Shown: positions 8,901 through 18,769, counted from the stretch's first letter. The stretch: 64,000 bases of DNA from Eupeodes corollae (GCF_945859685.1 NC_079148.1:48929946-48993945); one strand, 5' to 3'. The notes: generated by a model from the letters alone, not told the origin. Program-made: numbers and translations.

Positions 8901-10453
8901 TAGCATTCTTCTCTAAAAGCACCACTGATCAAGAGGCCAAATACCATAGTTTTGAATTGGAAACTTTAGCCATAATTTCAGCTTTACGTCGGTTCCGTGT
9001 TTATTTGCAAGGTATTCCTTTTACAATCGTAACTGATTGCAGTTCTTTAACAATGACACTGAACAAAAAGAATGTTAATCATAGAATTGCTCGATGGGCC
9101 TTAGAGCTGGAGGATTATGATTATAAGGTCAAACATCGTAGTGGTGCCAATATGAATCATGTTGATGCCTTAAGCAGATGTAATGTTATATCCGTTATTG
9201 ACTCTGAGGATGTTGATTTCCAACTCAGAGCAGCCCAAAATCGAGATGTAAAGATTTTGGAAATGAAAAACAAACTATATTTAAAAGATAATAATTCGTT
9301 TTTAGTTCAGGATGGTATTGTCTTCAAAAAAAATAAAAATGGTAAACTTCGATTCTATGTCCCATCTGAAATGGAAACTAATGTTATAAGAATGATCCAT
9401 GAGAAAATTGGGCATTTAGGTGTAACAAAAAGCTCTGATCAAATTGGCCGTCACTATTGGTTTCCGAATGTTCAGGAAAAAGTTGAAAAATACATTAAAA
9501 ATTGTATCCGTTGCATAATGCACTCAGCACCAGTTCGATCTAATATACGCAATTTGTTCAATATTCCTAAGGAGCCCATTCCATTCCATACAATACACTT
9601 GGATCATCTTGGTCCTCTCCCTTCAATAAAGTCAAAGAGAAAACATATATTAGTGGTAATAGATGCATTTACAAAGTTCACTAAATTATACCCAGTTGTA
9701 TCTACAAGCTCAAAAGAAGTATGTGCAGCACTAAGAAAATATTTTGAGTATTACAGTAGGCCATCAAGAGTAATTACTGATAGGGGAACCTGCTTTACAT
9801 CACTAGAGTTTAGTTCATTTGTTATAGACCAGAATATAGATCATGTTAAGGTGGCAGTTCATTCGCCACAGGCCAATGGTCAAGTAGAGCGAGTCAATAG
9901 GGTATTAACTGGCATGCTTGCTAAGCTTTCGGAACCAATCGAGCACTCAGATTGGGTTGTTACTTTAACACAAATAGAATTCGGACTAAATAACACTATA
10001 CATCGCGCTATTCAAAATACACCAAGTCAATTGTTATTTGGTATTAACCAAAGGGGAGTAGTAATCGACAAATTAACAGAATTTCTTGATGATAAACAAT
10101 TAAGTCAACTGGAAAGAAATCTTGAATTGTCAAGAGAAAAGGCTTCAGAAGCAATCACTAAGATTCAGGAATATAATATTAAATATTTTAATGAGCATAA
10201 TAACCCGGCACGTATATACGATGAGGGTGATTATGTAGTAATAAAAAATGTAGATACAACAACCGGTGTAAATAAGAAATTGGTTCCAAAGTTCAGAGGC
10301 CCATACGTTGTTTACAAAATTCTACCTAATGATAGATACGTAATACGCGATATCGAAGGTTGTCAAATCACACAGCTGCCATATGATGGCATTGTCGAGT
10401 CTCGAAATATTCGACTTTGGAAGAATCGAGACTCTGAAGGTTCGGTTGATTAA
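5930..10453 (+). CDS. Gag-Pol polyprotein of Ty3/gypsy element, copy 1
   Basis: One uninterrupted frame of 1507 codons from ATG 5930; the frame is open further upstream but only from a TTG. Gag begins with a SAP-like segment (MTKLNKAQLVEALQSAG) and has a twice-repeated Pro/Glu/Thr-rich unit. Two CCHC zinc knuckles lie at about residues 323-336 and 346-359. The protease motif LLDTGS is near 412-417. Reverse transcriptase carries FYQVKV and YLDD (820-823). RNase H begins around LHCDASS. Integrase has the HHCC zinc motif and the catalytic triad D1225, D1284, E1320 with the classic 35-residue spacing. All key residues are present, so the protein should be functional. Capsid and enzymes would come from proteolytic cleavage of one product, with no frameshift. 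The copy at 11551-16074 appears to encode the same protein. Confidence 0.95.
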   Translation: MTKLNKAQLVEALQSAGVDVPDTASLAQLRALYESTVTVAPQQPSGELTEKTPPSAELTEETPPSASPNGENTSETLAASDNRHSNTASDVQDLEEEQELARLERRKKILELRKELDQMEAPTTSSVAPWRAVDFSDIENAVPAFNGDDPYSITKWIVDYEDVTDSLGCDDRCKYLSARRLMQGTAKMLLRTVYVDNWDSLKQILIKEFDHKMSRQQVYRQLSERVRRQGEPLLRYVICMQELGSHAEIDEAELIEFIIDGLRDSPANVSILFAAKTIVELKNLLPRYEKRRVPRTMVARATTSGGNMVPSTSASNNEQSKRCFNCSKYGHIAAKCPKEQRPAGSCFKCADEGHTYKNCPYIVKTRVGAVNRDALHDDTKELTQSLDAVQMVSVAFMTNKNKCTKFIDCCSLLDTGSPISFIRKSVLPEEINVQESLTYSRFKGLGNIKLFTYGTINCYINIKDNLNLVSLMVIPDEVTPIPLLIGRDLLEIFNIKLNMNCNKVNITSEQCQNEICSNKVFLSNQLYMCTYSDEKTEPSECSHYKNNINDVFGSSVLAGELKIQPKELSDCFKDKLNTFDHDRIKLKDDLDVKREYNNVEVDSDLFGCHAFEIIWDRKDYIDIDSNLSLDISKTIKNIVSQNYLNFDKTMVSPKDFEMHIRLTSDIPVCFAPRRLSVSEKGTVSEIIKDLLEKRIIQPSSSPYAAPIVLVKKKSGETRMCIDYRALNKRTVRDPHPIPLIDDCIEYLEGKKVMTLLDLKSGFYQVKVAADSTQLTSFVTPNGQWEFLKMPFGLKNAPSVFQRFIIQIFREFIDRGDIVVYLDDILIASKTITEHFEILTKILCCVAKNGLELNLSKCRFAYSKLDYLGFKVTEHGIQPSDSHIRAIAQYPVPKDRKKLHSFLGLCSYFRRFVESFSRIARPLYNLLKAETPFRFTSECEDVFQTLKERLTSPPVLAIYSPRKETELHCDASSLGYGAVLLQRQEDDKLHPVAFFSKSTTDQEAKYHSFELETLAIISALRRFRVYLQGIPFTIVTDCSSLTMTLNKKNVNHRIARWALELEDYDYKVKHRSGANMNHVDALSRCNVISVIDSEDVDFQLRAAQNRDVKILEMKNKLYLKDNNSFLVQDGIVFKKNKNGKLRFYVPSEMETNVIRMIHEKIGHLGVTKSSDQIGRHYWFPNVQEKVEKYIKNCIRCIMHSAPVRSNIRNLFNIPKEPIPFHTIHLDHLGPLPSIKSKRKHILVVIDAFTKFTKLYPVVSTSSKEVCAALRKYFEYYSRPSRVITDRGTCFTSLEFSSFVIDQNIDHVKVAVHSPQANGQVERVNRVLTGMLAKLSEPIEHSDWVVTLTQIEFGLNNTIHRAIQNTPSQLLFGINQRGVVIDKLTEFLDDKQLSQLERNLELSREKASEAITKIQEYNIKYFNEHNNPARIYDEGDYVVIKNVDTTTGVNKKLVPKFRGPYVVYKILPNDRYVIRDIEGCQITQLPYDGIVESRNIRLWKNRDSEGSVD

Positions 10454-10540
10454 GGGCGACACCTACCATCTCATGATTATAACTTAAGACTTGTTTGTTT
10501 AATTTAATCGTGGGCGATCAAATTGTCAGATTGGCCGAGT

Positions 10541-10807
10541 TGTAGTATAAAATTAAGGCAACTATCATTAATAATGTGTAATTCCCCTTATGTTTAGGTT
10601 TCAGAGTTTCGTAGCTAGATGTCGCACGCTGAGCGCGAAACTCTGAAACCTGAGACATAGAAGCGAGACAAAAGGTTGTTTGGCTCGCTCTCATAAAAAT
10701 TTGTATTCTAACGTCTATTCTATTCAACGGACGCGCCCAAGCCAGTCGAATTAGATTTGTAGTCTTTAAATAAGAGTTATATTTTAATAAAGAAATTATA
10801 TACCACA
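10541..10807 (+). repeat. 3' LTR of copy 1
   Basis: 267 bp and apparently identical to 5583-5849, including the hairpin and AATAAA. It begins TGTAGTATAA after the short stretch ggccgagt. No obvious purine-rich polypurine tract abuts it. Confidence 0.95.
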
Positions 10808-10811
10808 ATAA

Positions 10812-11192
10812 GTAAAAAATATATGTAAGTGTTTCATTTAAAATATATAAATGCACATGACAGCTGCACACTTTCGGTTCTTTGCAATAAGCAGTGTTTA
10901 AAAATGAATTAGCTGTTTTGTTAGATGCAAGCATATACATATACGAGAAATATTCACGTGAACCTTTGGATTCCTTTTTTGACATCCCAACAATCGTACA
11001 CCTAAAATACTAAAATGGTTTTCATCATTTCATTGGTTACAACAAATCATTATAATTTTTTTGATAGGTCATTTATAGCAAACATTAAAAATATCTGCCA
11101 TTGAAAAAATTTCCTGATTGAAATAAGCCCAAATATTTTTACTGACAGAAAGTTTAATTGGAATTGTGTAAAATTTGAAGACAAATCAGTAG
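10812..11192. other. Spacer between the two LTR elements, with MITE fragment
   Basis: The roughly 380 bp between the two target duplications is pre-insertion DNA. At 10962-10986 a 25-bp stretch (contains ggattccttttttgacatc) is identical to 35527-35551 inside the MITE near 35.1-35.65 kb, so a fragment of that family lies here. No gene is seen. Confidence 0.6.
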
Positions 11193-11196
11193 AACG

Positions 11197-11463
11197 TGTG
11201 GTATATAATTTCTTTATTAAAATATAACTCTTATTTAAAGACTACAAATCTAATTCGACTGGCTTGGGCGCGTCCGTTGAATAGAATAGACGTTAGAATA
11301 CAAATTTTTATGAGAGCGAGCCAAACAACCTTTTGTCTCGCTTCTATGTCTCAGGTTTCAGAGTTTCGCGCTCAGCGTGCGACATCTAGCTACGAAACTC
11401 TGAAACCTAAACATAAGGGGAATTACACATTATTAATGATAGTTGCCTTAATTTTATACTACA
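11197..11463 (-). repeat. 3' LTR of copy 2
   Basis: 267 bp, the reverse complement of the copy 1 LTRs, ending at 11463 next to the element interior. Confidence 0.95.
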
Positions 11464-11550
11464 ACTCGGCCAATCTGACAATTTGATCGCCCACGATTAA
11501 ATTAAACAAACAAGTCTTAAGTTATAATCATGAGATGGTAGGTGTCGCCC

Positions 11551-14500
11551 TTAATCAACCGAACCTTCAGAGTCTCGATTCTTCCAAAGTCGAATATTTC
11601 GAGACTCGACAATGCCATCATATGGCAGCTGTGTGATTTGACAACCTTCGATATCGCGTATTACGTATCTATCATTAGGTAGAATTTTGTAAACAACGTA
11701 TGGGCCTCTGAACTTTGGAACCAATTTCTTATTTACACCGGTTGTTGTATCTACATTTTTTATTACTACATAATCACCCTCATCGTATATACGTGCCGGG
11801 TTATTATGCTCATTAAAATATTTAATATTATATTCCTGAATCTTAGTGATTGCTTCTGAAGCCTTTTCTCTTGACAATTCAAGATTTCTTTCCAGTTGAC
11901 TTAATTGTTTATCATCAAGAAATTCTGTTAATTTGTCGATTACTACTCCCCTTTGGTTAATACCAAATAACAATTGACTTGGTGTATTTTGAATAGCGCG
12001 ATGTATAGTGTTATTTAGTCCGAATTCTATTTGTGTTAAAGTAACAACCCAATCTGAGTGCTCGATTGGTTCCGAAAGCTTAGCAAGCATGCCAGTTAAT
12101 ACCCTATTGACTCGCTCTACTTGACCATTGGCCTGTGGCGAATGAACTGCCACCTTAACATGATCTATATTCTGGTCTATAACAAATGAACTAAACTCTA
12201 GTGATGTAAAGCAGGTTCCCCTATCAGTAATTACTCTTGATGGCCTACTGTAATACTCAAAATATTTTCTTAGTGCTGCACATACTTCTTTTGAGCTTGT
12301 AGATACAACTGGGTATAATTTAGTGAACTTTGTAAATGCATCTATTACCACTAATATATGTTTTCTCTTTGACTTTATTGAAGGGAGAGGACCAAGATGA
12401 TCCAAGTGTATTGTATGGAATGGAATGGGCTCCTTAGGAATATTGAACAAATTGCGTATATTAGATCGAACTGGTGCTGAGTGCATTATGCAACGGATAC
12501 AATTTTTAATGTATTTTTCAACTTTTTCCTGAACATTCGGAAACCAATAGTGACGGCCAATTTGATCAGAGCTTTTTGTTACACCTAAATGCCCAATTTT
12601 CTCATGGATCATTCTTATAACATTAGTTTCCATTTCAGATGGGACATAGAATCGAAGTTTACCATTTTTATTTTTTTTGAAGACAATACCATCCTGAACT
12701 AAAAACGAATTATTATCTTTTAAATATAGTTTGTTTTTCATTTCCAAAATCTTTACATCTCGATTTTGGGCTGCTCTGAGTTGGAAATCAACATCCTCAG
12801 AGTCAATAACGGATATAACATTACATCTGCTTAAGGCATCAACATGATTCATATTGGCACCACTACGATGTTTGACCTTATAATCATAATCCTCCAGCTC
12901 TAAGGCCCATCGAGCAATTCTATGATTAACATTCTTTTTGTTCAGTGTCATTGTTAAAGAACTGCAATCAGTTACGATTGTAAAAGGAATACCTTGCAAA
13001 TAAACACGGAACCGACGTAAAGCTGAAATTATGGCTAAAGTTTCCAATTCAAAACTATGGTATTTGGCCTCTTGATCAGTGGTGCTTTTAGAGAAGAATG
13101 CTACCGGATGTAATTTATCATCTTCTTGTCGTTGGAGTAGAACTGCACCATACCCTAATGAACTTGCATCGCAATGCAGTTCTGTTTCTTTCCTTGGACT
13201 ATAGATTGCCAATACAGGTGGAGATGTTAACCGTTCCTTTAAAGTCTGAAAAACATCTTCGCATTCGGAAGTAAATCTAAAAGGAGTTTCAGCTTTTAAT
13301 AAATTATAAAGAGGTCTTGCTATTCTTGAAAAGGATTCGACAAACCTGCGAAAGTATGAACAAAGTCCTAAAAATGAATGCAATTTCTTTCTGTCTTTAG
13401 GCACAGGATATTGAGCAATCGCTCGAATATGGGAATCACTAGGTTGGATGCCATGTTCCGTTACTTTAAACCCTAAGTAATCAAGTTTCGAATATGCAAA
13501 GCGACATTTTGACAAGTTGAGCTCCAACCCATTCTTCGCTACACAACATAAAATTTTAGTAAGTATCTCAAAATGTTCAGTAATAGTTTTACTAGCAATT
13601 AATATATCATCTAGGTAGACAACTATATCTCCTCTGTCTATAAATTCACGAAAAATTTGAATTATGAATCTCTGAAAAACACTGGGCGCATTCTTAAGGC
13701 CGAAAGGCATTTTAAGAAATTCCCATTGACCGTTCGGGGTTACGAAAGATGTTAATTGTGTTGAATCTGCTGCTACCTTTACCTGGTAAAACCCACTCTT
13801 AAGGTCTAATAAGGTCATAACCTTCTTCCCCTCCAGGTATTCAATGCAATCGTCTATCAATGGTATTGGATGAGGATCTCTTACTGTACGTTTGTTCAAT
13901 GCTCGATAGTCTATACACATTCTGGTTTCACCAGATTTTTTCTTAACTAAAACTATTGGTGCAGCATACGGAGAACTACTTGGCTGAATAATTCGTTTTT
14001 CCAATAGGTCTTTTATTATTTCACTCACAGTACCTTTTTCTGAGACTGATAGCCTTCGCGGAGCAAAACAAACAGGAATATCAGATGTAAGTCTAATGTG
14101 CATCTCAAAATCCTTTGGTGAAACCATAGTTTTATCAAAATTCAAATAATTTTGAGATACTATATTTTTAATAGTTTTTGAAATGTCTAAACTAAGATTT
14201 GAATCAATATCTATATAATCTTTTCTATCCCATATAATCTCAAAAGCATGGCAGCCAAATAAATCACTATCTACCTCAACATTATTGTATTCTCTCTTCA
14301 CATCAAGATCGTCTTTAAGCTTAATCCGATCATGATCAAATGTATTCAACTTGTCTTTGAAGCAATCACTAAGTTCTTTAGGTTGTATCTTTAATTCACC
14401 GGCTAATACGCTGCTCCCAAAAACATCATTTATGTTGTTCTTATAATGACTACACTCTGAAGGTTCGGTTTTTTCATCAGAATAAGTGCACATATACAAT

Positions 14501-16074
14501 TGGTTAGAAAGAAAAACTTTATTCGAACAAATTTCATTTTGACACTGCTCAGAAGTTATATTAACTTTATTACAGTTCATGTTAAGTTTTATATTAAAGA
14601 TTTCAAGGAGATCACGACCAATAAGTAAAGGTATAGGAGTTACTTCATCTGGAATAACCATAAGGGAAACAAGATTTAAATTATCTTTTATATTAATATA
14701 ACAATTAATCGTACCGTACGTAAAGAGTTTAATGTTTCCTAATCCTTTAAATCTTGAATACGTTAATGATTCTTGAACGTTAATTTCTTCAGGCAGAACA
14801 GACTTTCGTATGAAACTAATCGGACTACCGGTATCCAAAAGAGAACAACAATCGATAAATTTTGTGCACTTATTCTTATTTGTCATAAAGGCGACACTCA
14901 CCATCTGAACAGCATCCAAACTCTGAGTCAGCTCCTTGGTGTCATCATGTAGGGCATCCCGGTTCACGGCTCCAACTCTGGTCTTCACAATATAAGGGCA
15001 GTTTTTGTAAGTGTGCCCCTCGTCAGCACATTTGAAACAGGATCCAGCTGGTCGTTGCTCCTTTGGACATTTTGCTGCGATGTGCCCATACTTTGAGCAA
15101 TTAAAACATCTCTTGGACTGCTCGTTGTTTGATGCTGAAGTTGAGGGAACCATATTTCCTCCAGAAGTTGTTGCCCTAGCAACCATAGTCCTCGGAACTC
15201 TTCTTTTTTCGTATCGTGGCAAGAGGTTTTTGAGCTCTACTATAGTTTTGGCGGCAAAAAGAATAGAGACATTTGCTGGTGAATCCCTCAAACCATCGAT
15301 AATGAATTCGATCAACTCTGCCTCATCGATTTCAGCATGTGACCCAAGTTCTTGCATACATATGACATATCGAAGAAGTGGCTCGCCCTGACGACGTACT
15401 CTCTCACTCAGTTGACGATAGACCTGCTGTCTGCTCATCTTATGGTCGAATTCTTTGATAAGTATTTGCTTCAAAGAATCCCAGTTGTCAACGTAGACCG
15501 TGCGTAACAGCATTTTCGCAGTTCCCTGCATGAGACGGCGTGCAGACAAGTACTTGCATCGGTCATCGCATCCCAGCGAGTCGGTCACATCTTCGTAGTC
15601 AACTATCCATTTAGTGATGCTGTATGGATCGTCACCGTTGAATGCAGGAACAGCATTTTCGATGTCTGAGAAGTCCACTGCACGCCATGGTGCAACCGAA
15701 GATGTTGTGGGCGCTTCCATCTGGTCCAATTCTTTCCTTAGCTCAAGGATTTTTTTCCGACGCTCAAGTCTGGCCAGCTCTTGTTCTTCTTCCAAGTCTT
15801 GGACATCAGAAGCTGTATTACTGTGCCTGTTATCAGAAGCGGCCAGTGTTTCGGAAGTATTCTCTCCATTCGGAGATGCAGAAGGTGGAGTTTCCTCGGT
15901 TAGCTCAGCAGAAGGTGGAGTTTTCTCAGTTAACTCACCAGAAGGTTGTTGGGGTGCCACTGTAACTGTACTTTCATACAATGCCCGAAGTTGAGCTAGA
16001 GAAGCCGTGTCTGGCACATCTACTCCAGCGCTCTGAAGTGCTTCAACCAATTGTGCTTTGTTGAGTTTTGTCAT
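11551..16074 (-). CDS. Gag-Pol polyprotein of Ty3/gypsy element, copy 2
   Basis: Uninterrupted 1507-codon frame from the ATG whose first base is 16074. The protein appears identical to copy 1, with the same two zinc knuckles, DTG protease, YLDD reverse transcriptase and D-D-35-E integrase. It is intact and presumably competent. Because it lies opposite to copy 1, read-through from either element would yield RNA antisense to the other. Confidence 0.95.
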   Translation of the reverse strand: MTKLNKAQLVEALQSAGVDVPDTASLAQLRALYESTVTVAPQQPSGELTEKTPPSAELTEETPPSASPNGENTSETLAASDNRHSNTASDVQDLEEEQELARLERRKKILELRKELDQMEAPTTSSVAPWRAVDFSDIENAVPAFNGDDPYSITKWIVDYEDVTDSLGCDDRCKYLSARRLMQGTAKMLLRTVYVDNWDSLKQILIKEFDHKMSRQQVYRQLSERVRRQGEPLLRYVICMQELGSHAEIDEAELIEFIIDGLRDSPANVSILFAAKTIVELKNLLPRYEKRRVPRTMVARATTSGGNMVPSTSASNNEQSKRCFNCSKYGHIAAKCPKEQRPAGSCFKCADEGHTYKNCPYIVKTRVGAVNRDALHDDTKELTQSLDAVQMVSVAFMTNKNKCTKFIDCCSLLDTGSPISFIRKSVLPEEINVQESLTYSRFKGLGNIKLFTYGTINCYINIKDNLNLVSLMVIPDEVTPIPLLIGRDLLEIFNIKLNMNCNKVNITSEQCQNEICSNKVFLSNQLYMCTYSDEKTEPSECSHYKNNINDVFGSSVLAGELKIQPKELSDCFKDKLNTFDHDRIKLKDDLDVKREYNNVEVDSDLFGCHAFEIIWDRKDYIDIDSNLSLDISKTIKNIVSQNYLNFDKTMVSPKDFEMHIRLTSDIPVCFAPRRLSVSEKGTVSEIIKDLLEKRIIQPSSSPYAAPIVLVKKKSGETRMCIDYRALNKRTVRDPHPIPLIDDCIEYLEGKKVMTLLDLKSGFYQVKVAADSTQLTSFVTPNGQWEFLKMPFGLKNAPSVFQRFIIQIFREFIDRGDIVVYLDDILIASKTITEHFEILTKILCCVAKNGLELNLSKCRFAYSKLDYLGFKVTEHGIQPSDSHIRAIAQYPVPKDRKKLHSFLGLCSYFRRFVESFSRIARPLYNLLKAETPFRFTSECEDVFQTLKERLTSPPVLAIYSPRKETELHCDASSLGYGAVLLQRQEDDKLHPVAFFSKSTTDQEAKYHSFELETLAIISALRRFRVYLQGIPFTIVTDCSSLTMTLNKKNVNHRIARWALELEDYDYKVKHRSGANMNHVDALSRCNVISVIDSEDVDFQLRAAQNRDVKILEMKNKLYLKDNNSFLVQDGIVFKKNKNGKLRFYVPSEMETNVIRMIHEKIGHLGVTKSSDQIGRHYWFPNVQEKVEKYIKNCIRCIMHSAPVRSNIRNLFNIPKEPIPFHTIHLDHLGPLPSIKSKRKHILVVIDAFTKFTKLYPVVSTSSKEVCAALRKYFEYYSRPSRVITDRGTCFTSLEFSSFVIDQNIDHVKVAVHSPQANGQVERVNRVLTGMLAKLSEPIEHSDWVVTLTQIEFGLNNTIHRAIQNTPSQLLFGINQRGVVIDKLTEFLDDKQLSQLERNLELSREKASEAITKIQEYNIKYFNEHNNPARIYDEGDYVVIKNVDTTTGVNKKLVPKFRGPYVVYKILPNDRYVIRDIEGCQITQLPYDGIVESRNIRLWKNRDSEGSVD

Positions 16075-16154
16075 AGCTGGCTTTAAATCCGCAAAAAGAG
16101 GTAATATACACAATAATTTAGTTTTCTTTTGGTGTATTACCCCACACCTGACGT

Positions 16155-16421
16155 TGTGGTATATAATTTCTTTATTAAAATATAACTCTTATTTAAAGAC
16201 TACAAATCTAATTCGACTGGCTTGGGCGCGTCCGTTGAATAGAATAGACGTTAGAATACAAATTTTTATGAGAGCGAGCCAAACAACCTTTTGTCTCGCT
16301 TCTATGTCTCAGGTTTCAGAGTTTCGCGCTCAGCGTGCGACATCTAGCTACGAAACTCTGAAACCTAAACATAAGGGGAATTACACATTATTAATGATAG
16401 TTGCCTTAATTTTATACTACA
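16155..16421 (-). repeat. 5' LTR of copy 2
   Basis: 267 bp LTR followed on the right by the AACG duplication (16422-16425). The adjacent primer-site region (about 16138-16154) reads gtcaggtgtgggg on the minus strand, one base different from copy 1. Confidence 0.95.
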
Positions 16422-16425
16422 AACG

Positions 16426-17445
16426 ATTCGTTTCACTTTTGAACATAGAAGTATCAGCTGTTCAGGAAAATGAATTTAAAAGCACAATTAAACTTTTTTT
16501 CCTCAAAAAAAGAGTATATGATTTGCATTTCTAATCAAAGATAAACACAGCCAAATATCTATTCGAAAAATTTCAGGATTGATTTCAATGACGTTTCTAT
16601 TGAAAGTGGTCAGGTTCAGACAAAACAAGGGACTTCATTTGCAGTAAACTGCATTTTAATTTTTCTAATACCATTAATTTTCAACTAAGAACGTTACTTA
16701 ACTATCTTTTACCTGCTGAAAGTATTAACGACATTAATCTGCACAACAGGTTGCAAGTCCACCAAAATGTATGTTTTGTATGGTAAAAAAAATCCTCTAT
16801 TACTTTTCCAATTTGACAAGGAATACTTGACACAAAGCTTTAAATAAACTTTCAGTTGAATGAAAAGATATTATCCGCTGACAATTGACATAAGTATTTT
16901 TATCAACATTCATTCAAACGTCTAACAAAAAATTGTAACTTTTTTATAGTATTTATTTCGTTGCATAAAACCTTTATATTGTATATAAATCTATAGAACC
17001 CTTATGGAACATGAAATTTTAGTACATTGATGAAAGTTCTCGTGGCAGTGGTGACTTTTCCTAATTCTCCACTTATTTCGATTGTGTTTCTTCATGTGAA
17101 TCCTTTTATGTTTTCTACAAAAATTGTTTCCTAGTGTCAAGAGTACAGTAGATTTTACTTCTGCAACAAGAAAACGTATTCCAAAGTAAACTTACTTGTT
17201 GCCAATACTGTTTTTTTTAGATTGTGTTCAGGACTTAAAATTTCCGTGACGTCTTCTTTTGTTTACTCTTTCTGAGAGTCATCTGTTTCTGTTTCCCAAA
17301 AAAACTAAATTAATTTACCTTATCCAACCCAAGATTATTAATTAATTTGATTGAGTTGCAATGATGACTGGTTTAATGGACAAAAGGTTTGATCCTAAAA
17401 TTTGTTGTGAATATATTCTTTAAAACAAAACTTAATCAATTAAAG
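16426..17445. other. Gene-free AT-rich stretch
   Basis: No reading frame, repeat or RNA gene recognised. It may hold intron or upstream sequence of the His/Gln-rich exon that follows. A TGACGTC (CRE-like) sequence occurs near 17248, of uncertain meaning. Confidence 0.4.
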
Positions 17446-17845
17446 AAAAAGAAGCCGTGAAGATGATTATTGTGAGTCCACACCTCTTTCAAAGCGTATC
17501 AACAATCTCCATATAAATAACAATAACTTGGATGAGGCATTCCATCATCACCATCACCATAATCATCAGCAACAGCAACAACATCAAGATTATTCCACAT
17601 CAAATATGGGATTGCAAAATATGCAACAACAACAACAGCAACATATTAATCATAGCATGAATAATTATCAAAACGTCTTGCATCACAATCATAGTGCAAA
17701 TGCAAACCAAGTGCCACAAGATGATTTCCATCATCAGTATTCATATGATCCCGAATTAAACGAGCATGACAATCCAATTTATTATAACAAAAATAAATTA
17801 TTGCACGAGCTGCATTTTGAGAGAGTCAAAAGAAATCAGATTTGA
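17446..17845 (+). CDS. His/Gln-rich host protein, probable C-terminal exon (unrecognised)
   Basis: The frame is open from 17444 to a TGA at 17845 with no ATG at its head. A possible acceptor (caattaaag) ends at 17445, so this is best read as the last coding exon; the exact start is uncertain. It encodes a basic, NLS-like start (KRSRED), then STPLSKRINNLHI, then long His and Gln runs, and a conserved-looking C-terminus 'NPIYYNKNKLLHELHFERVK' that should form a helix. The runs are CAx repeats typical of fly regulatory proteins. The order of basic motif, SKR segment and terminal helix loosely recalls FAM104/VCF-type p97 cofactors, but this is a guess. There are no stops or frameshifts, unlike nearby transposon pieces. 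Confidence 0.55.
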
Positions 17846-18200
17846 AAATCTTTAATCTCATAAATTAGAAAAAAAACTTCACCTATTTAAAATGAAAACC
17901 ATTCGATGGATCAAATTTATGTGTACCTATGCCTATCTAAGCTTTCAATGAAGATTGATTTAGAATTATAAATATAATACTAGTTATTAAGTTAAGTTAA
18001 TATAAAAAGAAAGAAACTAAAAAAAATAGATTGTAATGAAATTTCATTTACTCACTCATCATTACGATATCGGAAATACATGTACGTACATTTATTTTGA
18101 TAATGCCTATGTATATTGTTAAATTGCGTTTTTCTAAATGTGTAATCTATAAGACGCGTATTATTAAACTTATTATTGTAAATAAAATCATTTTAGGCTT
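17846..18200 (+). other. Probable 3' UTR with polyadenylation signal
   Basis: AT-rich sequence follows the stop codon. An AATAAA in 'attgtaaataaaatcattttagg' near 18180-18186 would give a 3' UTR of about 340 bases, normal for a fly gene. Confidence 0.45.
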
Positions 18201-18399
18201 CTTCTCATGAACGTTTTTATTTGCTTTCCTGTATTTAATTTTTATAAAATTCAAAAAGATTATATGAAGCCTTTTTTGCGACTTATTTATCCAATATATA
18301 AAGTTGTAGTATTATAGGTTATACTAGCCATACCAATATTCAACATCTTCTTTTTGTTAAAAATTATAAATTTAATCAAAATAGTTTCCTAAACGTTAT

Positions 18400-18500
18400 T
18401 ATGCACCAGTGGTTTGCTTTGAGAGAAGTTTGGGTTCAATCCAAACCTATAACACGTATCGCCCTTCATTGATACGGTCCCTAATGAGCCTTGATTATTT
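18400..18500 (+). repeat. tRNA B-box-like sequence, possible SINE or LINE tail piece
   Basis: The segment contains ttgggttcaatccaaacc, which fits the RNA polymerase III B-box pattern (GGTTCRANNCC). No convincing A box or tRNA cloverleaf surrounds it, so it is not a tRNA gene. Confidence 0.25.
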
Positions 18501-18639
18501 TGGTAATTAAAAGTGAGATTTTTAAGACCTTCAATCTTGCCATAATTAGAATAAGATAACAGTCATTCCCAACTATGAAATTTGTTTTTTTTTTTAATAT
18601 TCTTCCTTAACTAAAAAGCCTACCGCAAGATAGATTGGA

Positions 18640-18760
18640 AATAATTGTATAAATCCAGGAATTACAATTCATTTTCCACTGACACTTTCTTTGAGTCTTC
18701 TTTTTCTAGTGCTCGCACTGTGTCTTTAAAATAAAGAGGGTATCAAAAGTCCATGAGCGG
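18640..18760 (+). mobile_element. LINE 3'-end fragment
   Basis: The stretch 'tttctagtgctcgcactgtgtctttaaaataa' closely matches the end of the LINE fragment at 46346-46380 (cctagtgctcacactgtgtcttcataata), where it directly follows the reverse transcriptase stop. This is a severely 5'-truncated copy of the same family. Confidence 0.6.
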
Positions 18761-18769
18761 GCTAAGATA

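Larger units (their letters stand above)
5583..10807 (+). mobile_element. Complete Ty3/gypsy LTR retrotransposon, copy 1
   Basis: A 5225-bp element with two 267-bp LTRs (5583-5849 and 10541-10807) that look identical by eye and have TGT...ACA ends. It has one long gag-pol frame and a 4-bp target duplication ATAA (5579-5582 and 10808-10811). The pol order protease, reverse transcriptase, RNase H, integrase places it in Ty3/gypsy. No envelope-like frame is present. Identical LTRs and an intact frame mean a very recent insertion that could still be active. A single fused gag-pol frame and a primer site resembling tRNA-Leu recall the mdg3/micropia group, but that placement is inference. Confidence 0.95.
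11197..16421 (-). mobile_element. Complete Ty3/gypsy LTR retrotransposon, copy 2 (inverted)
   Basis: A second 5225-bp copy of the same element, on the minus strand. LTRs are at 11197-11463 and 16155-16421, with target duplication AACG at 11193-11196 and 16422-16425. Its target site differs from that of copy 1 (ATAA). It shows at least one base difference, eight bases inside the 5' LTR (16147 versus 5857). It is therefore an independent insertion rather than a folded-over assembly of copy 1. The two copies point toward each other's 3' ends across 389 bp. Confidence 0.95.

Noticed and set aside
10541..11463. Short frames through the facing LTRs
   Set aside because: They read through LTR DNA, including the hairpin, and are repeated only because the LTR is repeated.
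5583..16421. Inverted LTR element pair as an assembly palindrome
   Set aside because: Different 4-bp target duplications, different flanks and at least one internal base difference argue for two real insertions. Long reads would still be the final test.
18400..18500. tRNA gene
   Set aside because: Only a B-box-like stretch is present; no A box at proper spacing and no acceptor stem could be paired.
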